Shown: positions 39,557 through 50,300 of the stretch, in pieces | How the letters are laid out: every line of letters starts with the position of its first letter | Position numbering within the stretch: position 1 is the stretch's first letter | NCBI RefSeq assembly: GCF_910592395.1 | Contig: NC_088310.1 | Coordinates: 2,427,501 to 2,491,500, forward strand | Reading direction: 5' to 3' | Origin: Lineus longissimus | Lineage: Eukaryota > Nemertea > Pilidiophora > Heteronemertea > Lineidae | Length of the DNA stretch: 64,000 nucleotides | The notes under the pieces: model-generated | What the model was told of the DNA's origin: nothing | Database searches by the model: none | The model's input: the letters and a program-made list of their open reading frames with translations, nothing else | Program-made: the position numbers and the translations under genes

Positions 39557-39591
39557 TTTTTTCGTTTTTTTAAAAGCTTTCTTTCTACTTT

Positions 39592-41213
39592 AATATATTT
39601 GTCAGTTTTGACTTGTCTCTTTTGTGAGTTTTTGACTATTGGTCAGGTTTTACCCAGGAGACAGGAGTGTTTAATGGACAACTCTACAAAGACGCCACAG
39701 GCAAGGAGAGAAAATGGAACAAACAGCCTCTGCCAGCTTGTTATCTGATCTGGGCGGGAAGACCTTTACACAACCTTAAAAAAGGCCAAGTTTTTCTGAC
39801 AAGTTAACACTATTAGGCTGATGGAGACTACAGGACTGACGATGGAACAACCACCCTCTGCCTGCTGGTTATATGATCAAATGAGGAAATCCATTGACAC
39901 ACTGAAGTTAGTTCACTGCACGAAATGGGTTGAAATCATCGATATTGATATACTGATTTGTGCGAAATTCAACATATCTCAAAAGTTCAATGGTTGACCC
40001 TTGATTTTTTTTGGATTTTTGTGTAGCGTTAGCAACTATCTTTCCCGGGAGAATGGTCACTGTAAGAATTATGAAGGAAGAAATGTATAATATTTGGGGT
40101 TTTCCGTGATTGTCCGGCCCTATTGGGAATATTGCCATTTGGGATGGTGAACACTAAGAGCTAGGAGCCAATGCGACTTTATGATTTATTTAAAGAAATA
40201 AAATGTCCGATTTAACATCCTGCAGAATAAGGGGAATCGGGCGTTTCCAGTGATATACGACACAAATGGGTTATCCTCATGCAATCACATTGGAAACACA
40301 TTTTAAAATAGATGTTACGTCCTGTTAACGGGGCACGTCATCATCGCGTACATTCGGGAAAATCTCCCTAACGAGACCTTATCCCGACTTCGATCTAAAA
40401 ATAGATTTTAGTGAGAAAATAAATGACGTCATTACCGCATTATATTTGGCACAATTTACCTTTTTTCTCAATGAAAACCTCCTATTTAGTTTTTTAAGAT
40501 ACAATAAAGATGCTACAGGTAGTTTTTGAAGTCGATTATGTTATGGTGATAAATAAACTCCACTAGCCTACCCAGCATGCCCAGTTTGCAAAATGGTGGA
40601 AATTGTTTTGAGTTGTGAAAAGAATTCCGAATAAAAGTCATATTTGTACAGTTCTGAAAATAGGTTTTGAAAGAAAACCCGTTTTAGAGAAACTTTATAG
40701 TCTAAGCTGTCCATGTAAGGTCATATATGTCGTAACTCTTATATAATTCTGCCAAGAACCGGCTTCATATTAATTTTTATTTTCTAAATAATTTCTATGG
40801 AACGCCATGCCCAACACAATTACAATGCATGCACAGGCATGTTGGCTTCTTCTTGATTGTGTATGGTTTACTTCTTCCTGTAAGGCTGTATATTATATGC
40901 AAAATTTAGCAAGATCCCCTGAGGTGATTTCATTCATGATATTCATGAATTTTTTTTATTTACAACAGTAAATTGTATTGTACTTGTAATTGTAGGTACT
41001 CTATAGTAGGCAGGAGTAAACATTTGTTTTTGGTAAATAACAAGTCAGTGGGACGGGTTTTTTTTTGCATGGCCACTGGTGACGTTAGGCAAGATGATGG
41101 GCCATGTCTTTTAACAGAAAATACAGATTTTCATAATACCAGATGAACACAACGTGACTTAATTGTAAGGCACTCGAACAACGCATGCCAGCTCAGCAAG
41201 TTGGAAGGCCAAC
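39592..41213. other. Intergenic / upstream region of ZNF106
   Basis: No coding segment is seen. A 44-bp stretch at about 39600-39643 (ttttgacttgtctcttttgt...) recurs at about 46067-46110. Motifs that could belong to a promoter are a TGACGTCA at 40434-40441 and, at 40571-40600, cccagcatgc (ZNF143-like) followed by aaaatggtgg (YY1-like). The ZNF106 transcription start, and possibly that of SNAP-25, may lie in this stretch. Confidence 0.45.
40434..40600. promoter_or_regulatory. Candidate promoter motifs for the ZNF106 side
   Basis: A palindromic CRE (tgacgtca, 40434-40441), a cccagcatgc core like the ZNF143/Staf promoter element (40571-40580) and an aaaatggtgg YY1-like site (about 40590-40599) lie 600-800 bp upstream of the first ZNF106 coding exon. 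Such sites mark TATA-less promoters in animals. Placement is inference. Confidence 0.25.
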
Positions 41214-41249
41214 ATGATTCGCCACAAGCTGGGGAATTCATTCTCCAGG
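41214..41249 (+). CDS. ZNF106: Possible upstream start exon of ZNF106 (13-residue extension)
   Basis: An ATG in good context (ccaacatga, A at -3) opens 12 codons (MIRHKLGNSFSR) that run to a gtgagc donor at 41250. Splicing to the tttgcag acceptor at 41321-41323 over a 74-bp intron joins in frame through AAA to the ATG at 41327. The protein would then start 13 residues earlier. If this exon is only leader, the ATG at 41327 is the start. The short intron makes this uncertain. Confidence 0.4.
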
Positions 41250-41326
41250 GTGAGCATTTGCCCTTCCACTTCCTTGTGTTTTGCTGCCCTTATTATCAAG
41301 TAACTCTCATGTATGTTTTGCAGAAA

Positions 41327-41395
41327 ATGGCAGAAGATACAGAAAACTCCGACAAAACGTGTGACCTTTGTCACATATCGTATTTCAATGATGAG
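41327..41395 (+). CDS. ZNF106: ZNF106 coding exon 1: first half of finger 1
   Basis: MAEDTENSDKTCDLCHISYF..E, 23 codons, acceptor tttgcag three bases before the ATG, donor gtaatt, ends in phase 0. It supplies C12 and C15 of the first finger. Human ZNF106 starts MVRERKCILCHIVY, with the same CxLCHI core. Confidence 0.88.
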
Positions 41396-44300
41396 GTAAT
41401 TAGTGTGTATCTCCACTCAACACCAACATGACCAAGTACATGAAATACCCACAAAGCCAAGTAAAAGATCCCACACCGGGTAGAAGTATTGGCAACATTC
41501 CAATTAGGGATACATACAAATACATGTATGCCGCACCCAGGGACACGTCAGATGAACCAAAAAAATGTCTCAACTCAAAACCTACAACTTTGCCCGAGAT
41601 GCAAGTAAATATCTATACATCAATGCAGACAATGTACTTTTATGATCAAATTGAACAAATAAGGAAGGACTGAAAGCCTTTTTTTCAATCTGCAGTGTTT
41701 TCCTACTATTTTGAACATGTGAAATGCAAATTTTTGCTGAAACATTTTCACGAAAGAAAATATATGTTTTCAATTTTCTTCTGCAGGAGCTCAAGGAACA
41801 CTCATATTCCCTCATGCACCACATAAAGATAGAGCAAAAGAAAAAGTAGGTATCAGCGCCAAAGGGTCTGTCTAAGATTCCTTCTGTGTAATTCTTAGAG
41901 GATTCTCAGTACTGAAAGGTTACACTATAAAGTCCACTTATAACATATCCTGACTTTCTAAACCAGAAGGAACATTCGTGTCAAACTCACTGAAGCAAGT
42001 GAAAGTGAAAGCTGAAATGAAAAAATGTGAGATGTGATTAGGTTTGCTAGAGACCGAGTTGAAATTGTGTCAGGCGCAGGGGTACAACTTAATGGGCCTG
42101 TCTAGACAGCGACCTTGCTTCATGATGGTATTTCGGTTGACAACATGAATGTCATCTGACCCCCTCTTTAATGCTTACTTCCACAAACATGTCCGTATCA
42201 CTTTTCTAACTCCTTCCAGGGGTTCCGTTCATCATTGCACTTTGTGCTTTGGTACCTACAGTAACTTGGCTCTCTACAGCACACACTTGAATGAAGAGAA
42301 GCACAGGTCTGCAGTGCAGGCGGAGAAAAAAGGAAAGGAGAAGGAGCTGGATTTTACCAAACCAAATAAGTAAGTTCAAGCATTTTGTGATTGGTGCTGC
42401 AATGGAATCGGTAATCAAAGACAAAAACTGGCTCCCAGAACCCTAGGTGATAATTCAAGGAGTCTCCACTAGCACTTTGACTATAAAGTTGAAGAGAGGT
42501 CTTATACTATAGCCTTTGATACAAAGGTCCCTGCCATTCTTCAGTGACAGTTTTCTTGAAAAATTGTTACCTTTTCACGCCAAATCATCTATGGATAACC
42601 ATACACGGCTGTTATAGGTAATCCTCATGATCATAGCTGCGTGCTGTGATGAAAACGACAATGTGGGAATTTTAAGTGTCTGTAACCATCATTACAGTTT
42701 TTGAGTAAGTGTTTTGGTTCTCTTCCTATAGTTCATCATTGCACAAGTTTTGAAACAAACTGTCCGGTTCAGCTTATCTGAAAGTAACTTATATGAAAAT
42801 TCTTGTTTCTTCTTTGTAGCATCGAAACTGCGTCTCAACGATCTGGTAGTCAAAAGAGTCTTGGAAGTACCCAGGATAAAGACAAAAGCTTCTCTTCTAC
42901 GGGAACCAAAAATTACACCAGGCCAGGAAGGGGGACTTTTGAAACTTTTCATTCCGGGCCAAATAACCGGTCATCCTCAACTCTGAATTCGACAATCGAA
43001 AACCTATCTGATATCAACACTTCAAGTTTTGAAAGTGATAATTGGAACAAGTCAGGTGCAGCTGGTAATTGGAGCAGGCACGGTGAAGCTGGTAACTGGA
43101 GGAGGCAAGGTGTAGCTGGTAATTGGAGCAGGCACGGTGAAGCTGGTAACTGGAGGAGGCAAGGTGTAGCTGGTAATTGGAGCAAGCAAGGCGGACCAGG
43201 TGATTGGAACAGGGCAGGTGGACCTAATTATACAAATAGGCCTCGTGGAGCTGGGTCTTCTTGGTATGGAAGTCAGTGGTTTAGCAGGCCAAAGGATCGT
43301 AGCTACATGAACCCTACGTGGTCCAGCAACAACTCAGGCAATAGGAATCAATCTTTTATTGAGGACAATTTCAATTACTGTGGCGATTACCAAGACTTTA
43401 CAAGTGACAGTAGAGAGAATTTCTGTGTTCCTGCTGAACCCGAAGGTCCATTATTCCAACGGGACTGGAGACTTCGGGGTAGTTATAAAGGGAACTTACG
43501 CCAACAAGGCAGGGGAGGCTCCCGTAGTGGCAGCAAAACTTGGATTAGTCCAAAGAGTGCATCAACATCTAAATCTGGGAAAGGCAAAGTTTCACCTAGG
43601 GATGGCATCAAGGGCAGGAAATGTCCAAATGAGAAGTCGAAAAAAAGTCGTGGTAGTAAGAAGAAGATGATATCACCTAAAATTGACAAGAGGTCGACTC
43701 ACGCTTTATTGGATAGAAGCAGGTGTTCTATTCAGAGTGGAGACGAGGTGAGCTCCACAACAAGAAATGAGGCCTCAAAGGGCTGGAGGGATACTAGCGG
43801 TGGTCGGGTTGGTGCAAGTCTCTCTGGTGGGAGGTATGTGAAGTCGAATTCTCCTGCCAGGGCATCATCAAAAAGGACACCGAAGGCACCATCGCGAGCT
43901 ACATCTTCTGAAAGGAAGTCACAGGACAAAGGGAGTGCTCTTTTAACGAGAGCGGAAGATCTTTGCAGAGCAGTACGAAAGACTCGTAAGGAGAGCAAAG
44001 AGCGGACCGAATCAGAACTGCGTAAAGTAGAAAGCCTCCTGGTTGAAACAAAAATTCAAAGTTATTCAGACTTGCGTCAGTCACAAATGAAAGGTTATGT
44101 TTCCACTGATATGTTGTCTGATTTAGACAAGTCAATATTGGAACTGACATCTGCTCAATCAGAGTCGACTGTTGATTTGTCAAAGGATTTGAGCGAAAAA
44201 AAGAAGGAGACGAATTTGGATGTGAATAAGGAAACTAGCAACGAGAAAGTCGTTGTGATGGTTGAGAGCAAGGATTCGAATGGAAGGAAGGAGAGGGAAT

Positions 44301-47300
44301 TGAATAACAATGAAAAAAGCCCTGTAAAGGACAAGGTTCAGAGAACCCCTGCCAGCTCATCGCAATCTGTGCGAAAGGATGCAACAAAAACTGTTGCAAA
44401 ACCTGCAGTCGATACAGCAAAGGTGAACTTTGTGAAGCAGAATGTTGCACCACTGAACAAAAACAATTTGATGAAAATTATCAATGCGCCTCGTTCGCAT
44501 AAAGAGAGGATGCAATTGGCACATCTCATGAAAAGTAGCAAACCAAAATCTGTTCGTCCAAAATTAAATTTGCAACCGCAGGAACCAGCAGTAGTCACAG
44601 AACTTGCCGAATCTGTTTCCAATGAATTTGGAGTGTCTGACACAGAATTCATTGCTTTCGAAAGTCTTCCCGATGATTTGCGTATAAAAGTTGAAAACTT
44701 GCTCAACAAAGGGCCCGATAATCTCAATGAGAGCGTTGAAATGTGTTTCAGTGACATTGAGGGAGTGGAGTACCCATTTGCCGTTCTAGACAATTGTACA
44801 ATGGAGGCACCACTTGTTGAGTTGCCTGATGTTAATCTAAATGGGAAGAGAAGACGTCCTGCTACCAGTTCAACTGAGGTAAGTCGTGTTTATTTATGTT
44901 TTGTCTTAATTTTGAAATACATAAAAGTTGAACGAACAGTATCCTGAAATAGACTGACTGTCTAGCGTAAATCTCAAAGACTCCGAACACAGTTATGTCG
45001 GTGATATTTTCATGTTGTCTGCCATTCAGTTCATTAATTTCCTCCAAATTGTTTTCCAGACCTTGACGAGAGTTGATTCCATTCCACAACTAGATAACAA
45101 GAAACAGAAAATAGATGAGCATGGTGAGCATTGTTTTGTGTTCTTGGTTGCACTTTAGCCTTAGGTGCCCTGGAAATGAACGATTCAAATTGCTTCCAGC
45201 TGTGATTATGATGGCAGCACCTGTAACTGGGTTTCCCTCAAATGGGCAACAGTTCTCCACAATATGATATGTCTTTACCAAGTATCTGTGTTGAAAATGT
45301 AAAGCTCCTGTTTTACAGAAGAAAGTTTATTGTCACACTACTCACAGATTAGATTTGAAACTCAATGCAACTTCCACAGTTCTGTCATGATAATATTTTG
45401 CCAATAGTTTATCTAATATGCCCATCAGCAAAAAAAATGCAGAGCCATAGGACTGGCAAGATTGATGTTGATCAAACTATGGGATCAGATAGTAGATTAT
45501 AGAGTAGGCTTGCAAAATATCTTCATTCAATAGTTGATTGCTCTTGGCAAAAAAATACCCATTTGAGGTTAAATTTGAATGGAGTTTTCGGTCTTTTGAT
45601 ATTGGTGTGTCACTATCAAACACTCCTAATCCAAATACAGTAGAACCTCTCTATTAAGGACACATCGGGACTGACAAATGCTGTCCTTAATAGAGAGGTG
45701 TCCTGATTAGAGAGGTCAAATTGAATGGAAAGTACCAATTTGGGACCAAAACTAGTGTCCTTAATAGAGAGGTTGTCCTTAATAGAGAGGTGTCCGCTAA
45801 GGGAGGTTCCACTGTAATCCAATTAATTTGTTGTAAACAAATTGACTTGATAAAGTAGAAAACGGCAAAAGGCAGGTTTGAACACATTTTGTAGAGTAAA
45901 TAATGATTAAACATGAAGCTTTTTGGATATTACAAGACAACTGGCTTGTCATACCAGTCAGTAAATATTGTAGATATCTTAATCCCTTATGGAGACATCT
46001 AAAAAGTCAACAATCCGGATAAAAGATCTTCCCGACACATTTTGATTCAAGTTGGCACAAAACCTGTCAATTTTGACTTGTCTCTTTTGTGAGTTTTTGA
46101 CTATTGGTCACTTGAGACTCAAATCCTTCTTGAAGTGCAGTGACATATGATGATAAAAATCAGATTGTCTCTGAATTGTTATCATGGTTATGAAATGACC
46201 GGGTCGAATTTCCATGACTTTATAATATTGCGCATTCTGTTGGTTAAAGATCACAATCTCATAAGCAGTTTGGTGGTATGCAAAATTCTGAAATCTTCTT
46301 GTCAAAACATGCCCGATTTCTATTGTTGGATATTTGGTAAATAATAGCCAATAATGTTGGAAAAGATTTATCACCCAGCCCAGACTTGGATTTGACCTAA
46401 AATCTCTTAATCTAAACAAAATCCTTCAGGGTTTCATTCTCCATTTGAATTTTGGAATATAATAGTCGAGTGCTTTTGTTTGGACACACAAGACCCATTG
46501 GATTATTTTCTTTCATATTGGTGAGAGTTGTTTACTGGTGGACAATAACCGTTCAATAGGCATTGGGTTATTCATCAGCTATCACAATAGCTGGAAGGGA
46601 AAGCTAAGTGGGCTAGCTAGGCCTAGCTTAGGCTTAGGTTCATATGGAAGTCCTCAGAGGAAAGCATGTCTCCAAATGAGCATGTTGGATTTCGTGATTC
46701 TTAAATTTGTGGAATAACTCTTGGAATATATATCGCTTTGAAAAATGTATGATAAAAATTTAATGACAAAGTCCTATTATGTTGGTCCGTCCAAATATGC
46801 ATACTCTTTCCCTAAACGGCAGTTGGATATTTATAACAGAAAAGGAAAATGTAAGTCTTAGTTGCCCAATTTCAAAATACTTTTATTTCTTTTATGTGTG
46901 ATGTTGTGGATAGGTTGTGCCATTTCTTTTTTATCATGTGGACAGTTTGAAATATTTGCAGGTTTTGTAGGTTATCTTTGTAATTGAAAGCCACGGAGAG
47001 TGAGTGAGGTTTATTTTTAACCGGCCTTTTTACAAAACTATGCAATTAAAGTACAACTTGTCCAATGTAAAAAAAGGTGGGTATGTGTCTTGAAGCAGAC
47101 GCCCAAGATCAGGCAACTCCTGTTAGTGATATGTCTGATGGGTTAAGTTTCATTCCCAAGATATCTCTCATTCTCACAGTAGGCTGCTTTCTTCATCATT
47201 GACACGTGAATTGCAGTGTCTGACTTTTTTATGACAAGTCCAACAAAAACACCATTGTTCAGAACTCCCCAAATGCTCATGGTTTGAATGAAAATGTTCA

Positions 47301-50300
47301 TTGTGCATGAAGTGCATCTCTCCAGTGACTGACTTATGAAAAACCTCACGAAAACGTCATTGTACCTTGGACTCCCCAAATTCTCATTTTTCATTGAAAA
47401 TGTGCATTGTGCAAAACCTAATGACCCATTCATTAAATAAAAGTCATAATAGTTCCCATCAGAATATTGTTTGGGGTGGCAAGCAGATTCAACAGACTGT
47501 TTTATGATTTGCATGAAAGCTTGTGTTTTGGGAAATTCCTGTAGAGACATGCTGGGCGTCCCTCTTTAGGATTACATCAATCCGACCAGATCAAATAGCA
47601 CCCTGTGATCATAAAAGCCCAGCGGGTGTTGAGTCTTATATCAGCACGGCTTAAAAGTGCCCATGCTTGGGTTCACCTAGGGGATGAGCTGTTCAATGTT
47701 GCATGTAAAAACATGAAAAAGTCCATTGTAAACCCAGTAAACAAACGCACCATGCGATATTTGTAAATCTATTCAATGTGAGTAAATTGAGTGTGTAATT
47801 GAAATATTTGAACGGATTATGATGATATTTGTAATCCATTTAGTACAATGATGACTTTTATTGTTTCTCAGTTTGTCCTGAGGAAATATTACTGCTAAAG
47901 AAATATTAGTTGACGTGATTATGAATATGTTGTATTATGTTACTCTGCTTTGAGTTGTTACTTTGAACTTTGCCTATACATGCTTGGACCTCATTGAAAA
48001 TTAGGATATTTTGGTAAAGTTCAATCCAGTTACATTCACTGAATGATTTGATATGATATTAGGGTTCATGTCTCGAGGCCATTTCCAAAGTGAGCTGCCC
48101 AATCAGAGCTACAACCTAAGCATTTCTGACCGGCACCCATTTATACCCCTGGGTGGTATAAGGCATGTAAGGCAAAGAGGCATGCCTAGAGTCTCATGCC
48201 AACAGTGGGGATCGAACCAAGGAGCTCATGTCCTCTGCTCAGAGACAACATGGCTACACCACCATGGCTCCTATCGCTAAGCACTCTTTAGATAACTTGA
48301 CTCCATTGGGAGACGATGCTGATGTATACTATGAATAAGCAATGTCCTCAATGCGTCCTTAGCTAACCTGCAGCTTTGGCCACCATCCGTCCTCTGTAAC
48401 AAGAACTGCATCAGTGTCAGCCAATGCAAATCTACCTTTCATTATCACGCTTTGAAACCAGACACTTCAGACTCAATAGAAATATCTGCGAAAAAATAAA
48501 AAACAAAGGAGCTATTTAAACACCTTTATAATACACCTGCATGTGTTGTGCATTTAACGAATGTTCCCCTATTGTTGTTCAACACGTGGACATTGTCTAG
48601 TGATAAAAAATGAACAGTAGTCCGCATCACTGAGTTGTTACACATGTATTGTCCTTTCTGACTATAAAGTGCATATGCCATGATTAGTTGTGGTATCTTT
48701 TTGGATTCGGCAGAAAATACTGTATCTGTTCTCTGGACAGCTATCCTGTTATCTCCATGAAATTCTTCTTTCCGATTCAGTTACACTGTTGGTATAATTC
48801 TTGTGACTTCTGTCAGGATAAGGCAGTATTTCTGGAGAAGGATTTTGGCATTCTTGAAAACATTTCATGTTTTGGACATGGGTTCATTCTGGATTAACAT
48901 TCAAGTTTGAAACTGTCAAGAGAATTGTATTGTAACTTTGAGGAATTTAACTTGTAGTGTACTTGGTCATTTTTTATTTTGTACTTTGGCTCATACATGG
49001 AACTAGGAAACTTGTTTGGATTTGAAAAACTTTTCACATCCTGTTTGGATTTGTGTTAGTGAAACAATAGACAGTACAGTATCAATTTTCTCTCTGGTGG
49101 TGCCCATGGAAATCTTAATTTTGTGTTGAAAAATTTGTTAAGTCGCAAAGAGTGTTTTTGCTTGTTAAAAGAAAAGCAAAACTTAAAAAGTGGGACTCCT
49201 TGAAGCAGACGACACTGTAAACATGAACAAGAAAGAAGAAGATGAAGTGTCTTTAGTGAAGATCATCGAGGTGATCAGAAATATGAGGAAAAAGAGTATA
49301 TGGCAGCTCTCAAAAGACTATGGTGTATCTGTTGGTACCGTATTTGATATCTTGCGCCGAAAAAGCGACTTTGAGGAAATTTTCATGAAAATACTTTCGC
49401 AGGAACCATCTGCAAAGAGGCGCAAGACCGGACATGAGAATTTCAAGTTTTTCGAGGCATGCATCAGTAAGAACTATGTTTTGACTGGAAGGAGGAATAT
49501 GGGGCAACCTGCAAGGAACTTAGATGAAATTACGAGTTCAAATGATGAATATTGGTCTTACAATCATGCGAGGAGGCTGCAAATTTCAAGTACCGGGAGT
49601 GAGGAGAGAGCATTTGAAAATCAGCAAGGAGAGATAGATAACAGATGTATAGGGGCAGATGTTAGAGGGGAAACAACATTGACACATCATAGAAAACAGC
49701 CTTCATTTGATTCTGATAGCACTTTGGCTTGCACAGAGACCAGACGTATTGGCCACATCACTTCTACGGAAACATCTTCTGCAGGTGATCAAAATAGGAA
49801 CAAGTTTGGCATGATCAATACAAGACCTGTTGTTGGAAATGACAAAGTGATTGCAGTAGCGCACCCCAGAAATAGGGCTTTCTCAGATGGCAGTCCAACT
49901 CCTAGAGATTGCAACTTTGAGAGAAACTTCAGTAATCCAAGACAAAGAGATTCCAATCATTTGGCTACTCTCAGCAACCATTCATCTTCAGACTTATCTT
50001 CCTCTGTGATGTTCACTGCTTCAACTCACCCTCAAGAACATTTTCCAAACTTCTCATTGACTCGTCAAAAAGACCACCGGTCAGCAACTAATGCTTGGCC
50101 GGAACAACAGATATCATTGCATGAGGACTACCAAAACATGTTAAACTCAAAAAAGAGCAGGCCCCCCAAACTGATAGGGAATTTAGAAAGGAAGACAACT
50201 ACATTGAGACATCTTCAGAGCAGGACAATGTCAGAAAGCACTGTGCCTTCCAGAAAGCCGCTCAGTCAGAGAGCTCGAAGTCACTCAGCAGATGACCAAA

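Larger units (their letters stand above)
32792..39591. repeat. Long-unit (about 897 bp) satellite array with tRNA-like pol III promoter, about 7.6 copies
   Basis: Units begin near 32792, 33689, 34585, 35482, 36359, 37257, 38154 and 39051 with acactgattccaggttttcg. They are nearly identical; unit 4 lacks 20 bp (tctatagtaatattgtgtta). The last unit is truncated after the tRNA-like part, by a jump between two similar tttaaaag motifs. Each full unit holds, in order, a 72-codon open frame, a degenerate tRNA-like segment with A and B boxes, T runs, an internal roughly 115-bp duplication that repeats the B-box region and the catccatgaacgtttatcag block, and a cat/att-rich microsatellite. Copies 2 and 5, and 3 and 6, share private variants, indicating higher-order duplication. 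The array lies between the divergent SNAP-25 and ZNF106 5' ends. Confidence 0.95.
45124..49208 (+). other. ZNF106 intron 5 (about 4.1 kb)
   Basis: The largest intron of the gene. It holds a Tigger-like MITE (45638-45814), a 44-bp repeat shared with 39600 (46067-46110), a short duplication around 47250-47400 (ctccccaaatgctcat / ctccccaaattctcat) and a minus-strand SINE-like piece (about 48130-48272). The 135-codon minus-strand open frame at 47143-47550 spans that duplication and has no recognisable domain. Confidence 0.65.

Noticed and set aside
42949-43185. Minus-strand frame with LLQLPA repeats
   Set aside because: It is the antisense shadow of the GNW coding minisatellite in ZNF106 exon 4.
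47143-47550. 135-codon minus-strand open frame in ZNF106 intron 5
   Set aside because: It spans a local tandem duplication and lies opposite the ZNF106 intron. The translation is low in domain-like features and no family was recognised.
49190-49192. GTG as start of the exon 6 frame
   Set aside because: Eukaryotic GTG starts are rare, and the frame is better explained by splicing from exon 5 (phase 1) at 49208 or 49190, or by the ATG at 49223 in a shorter transcript.
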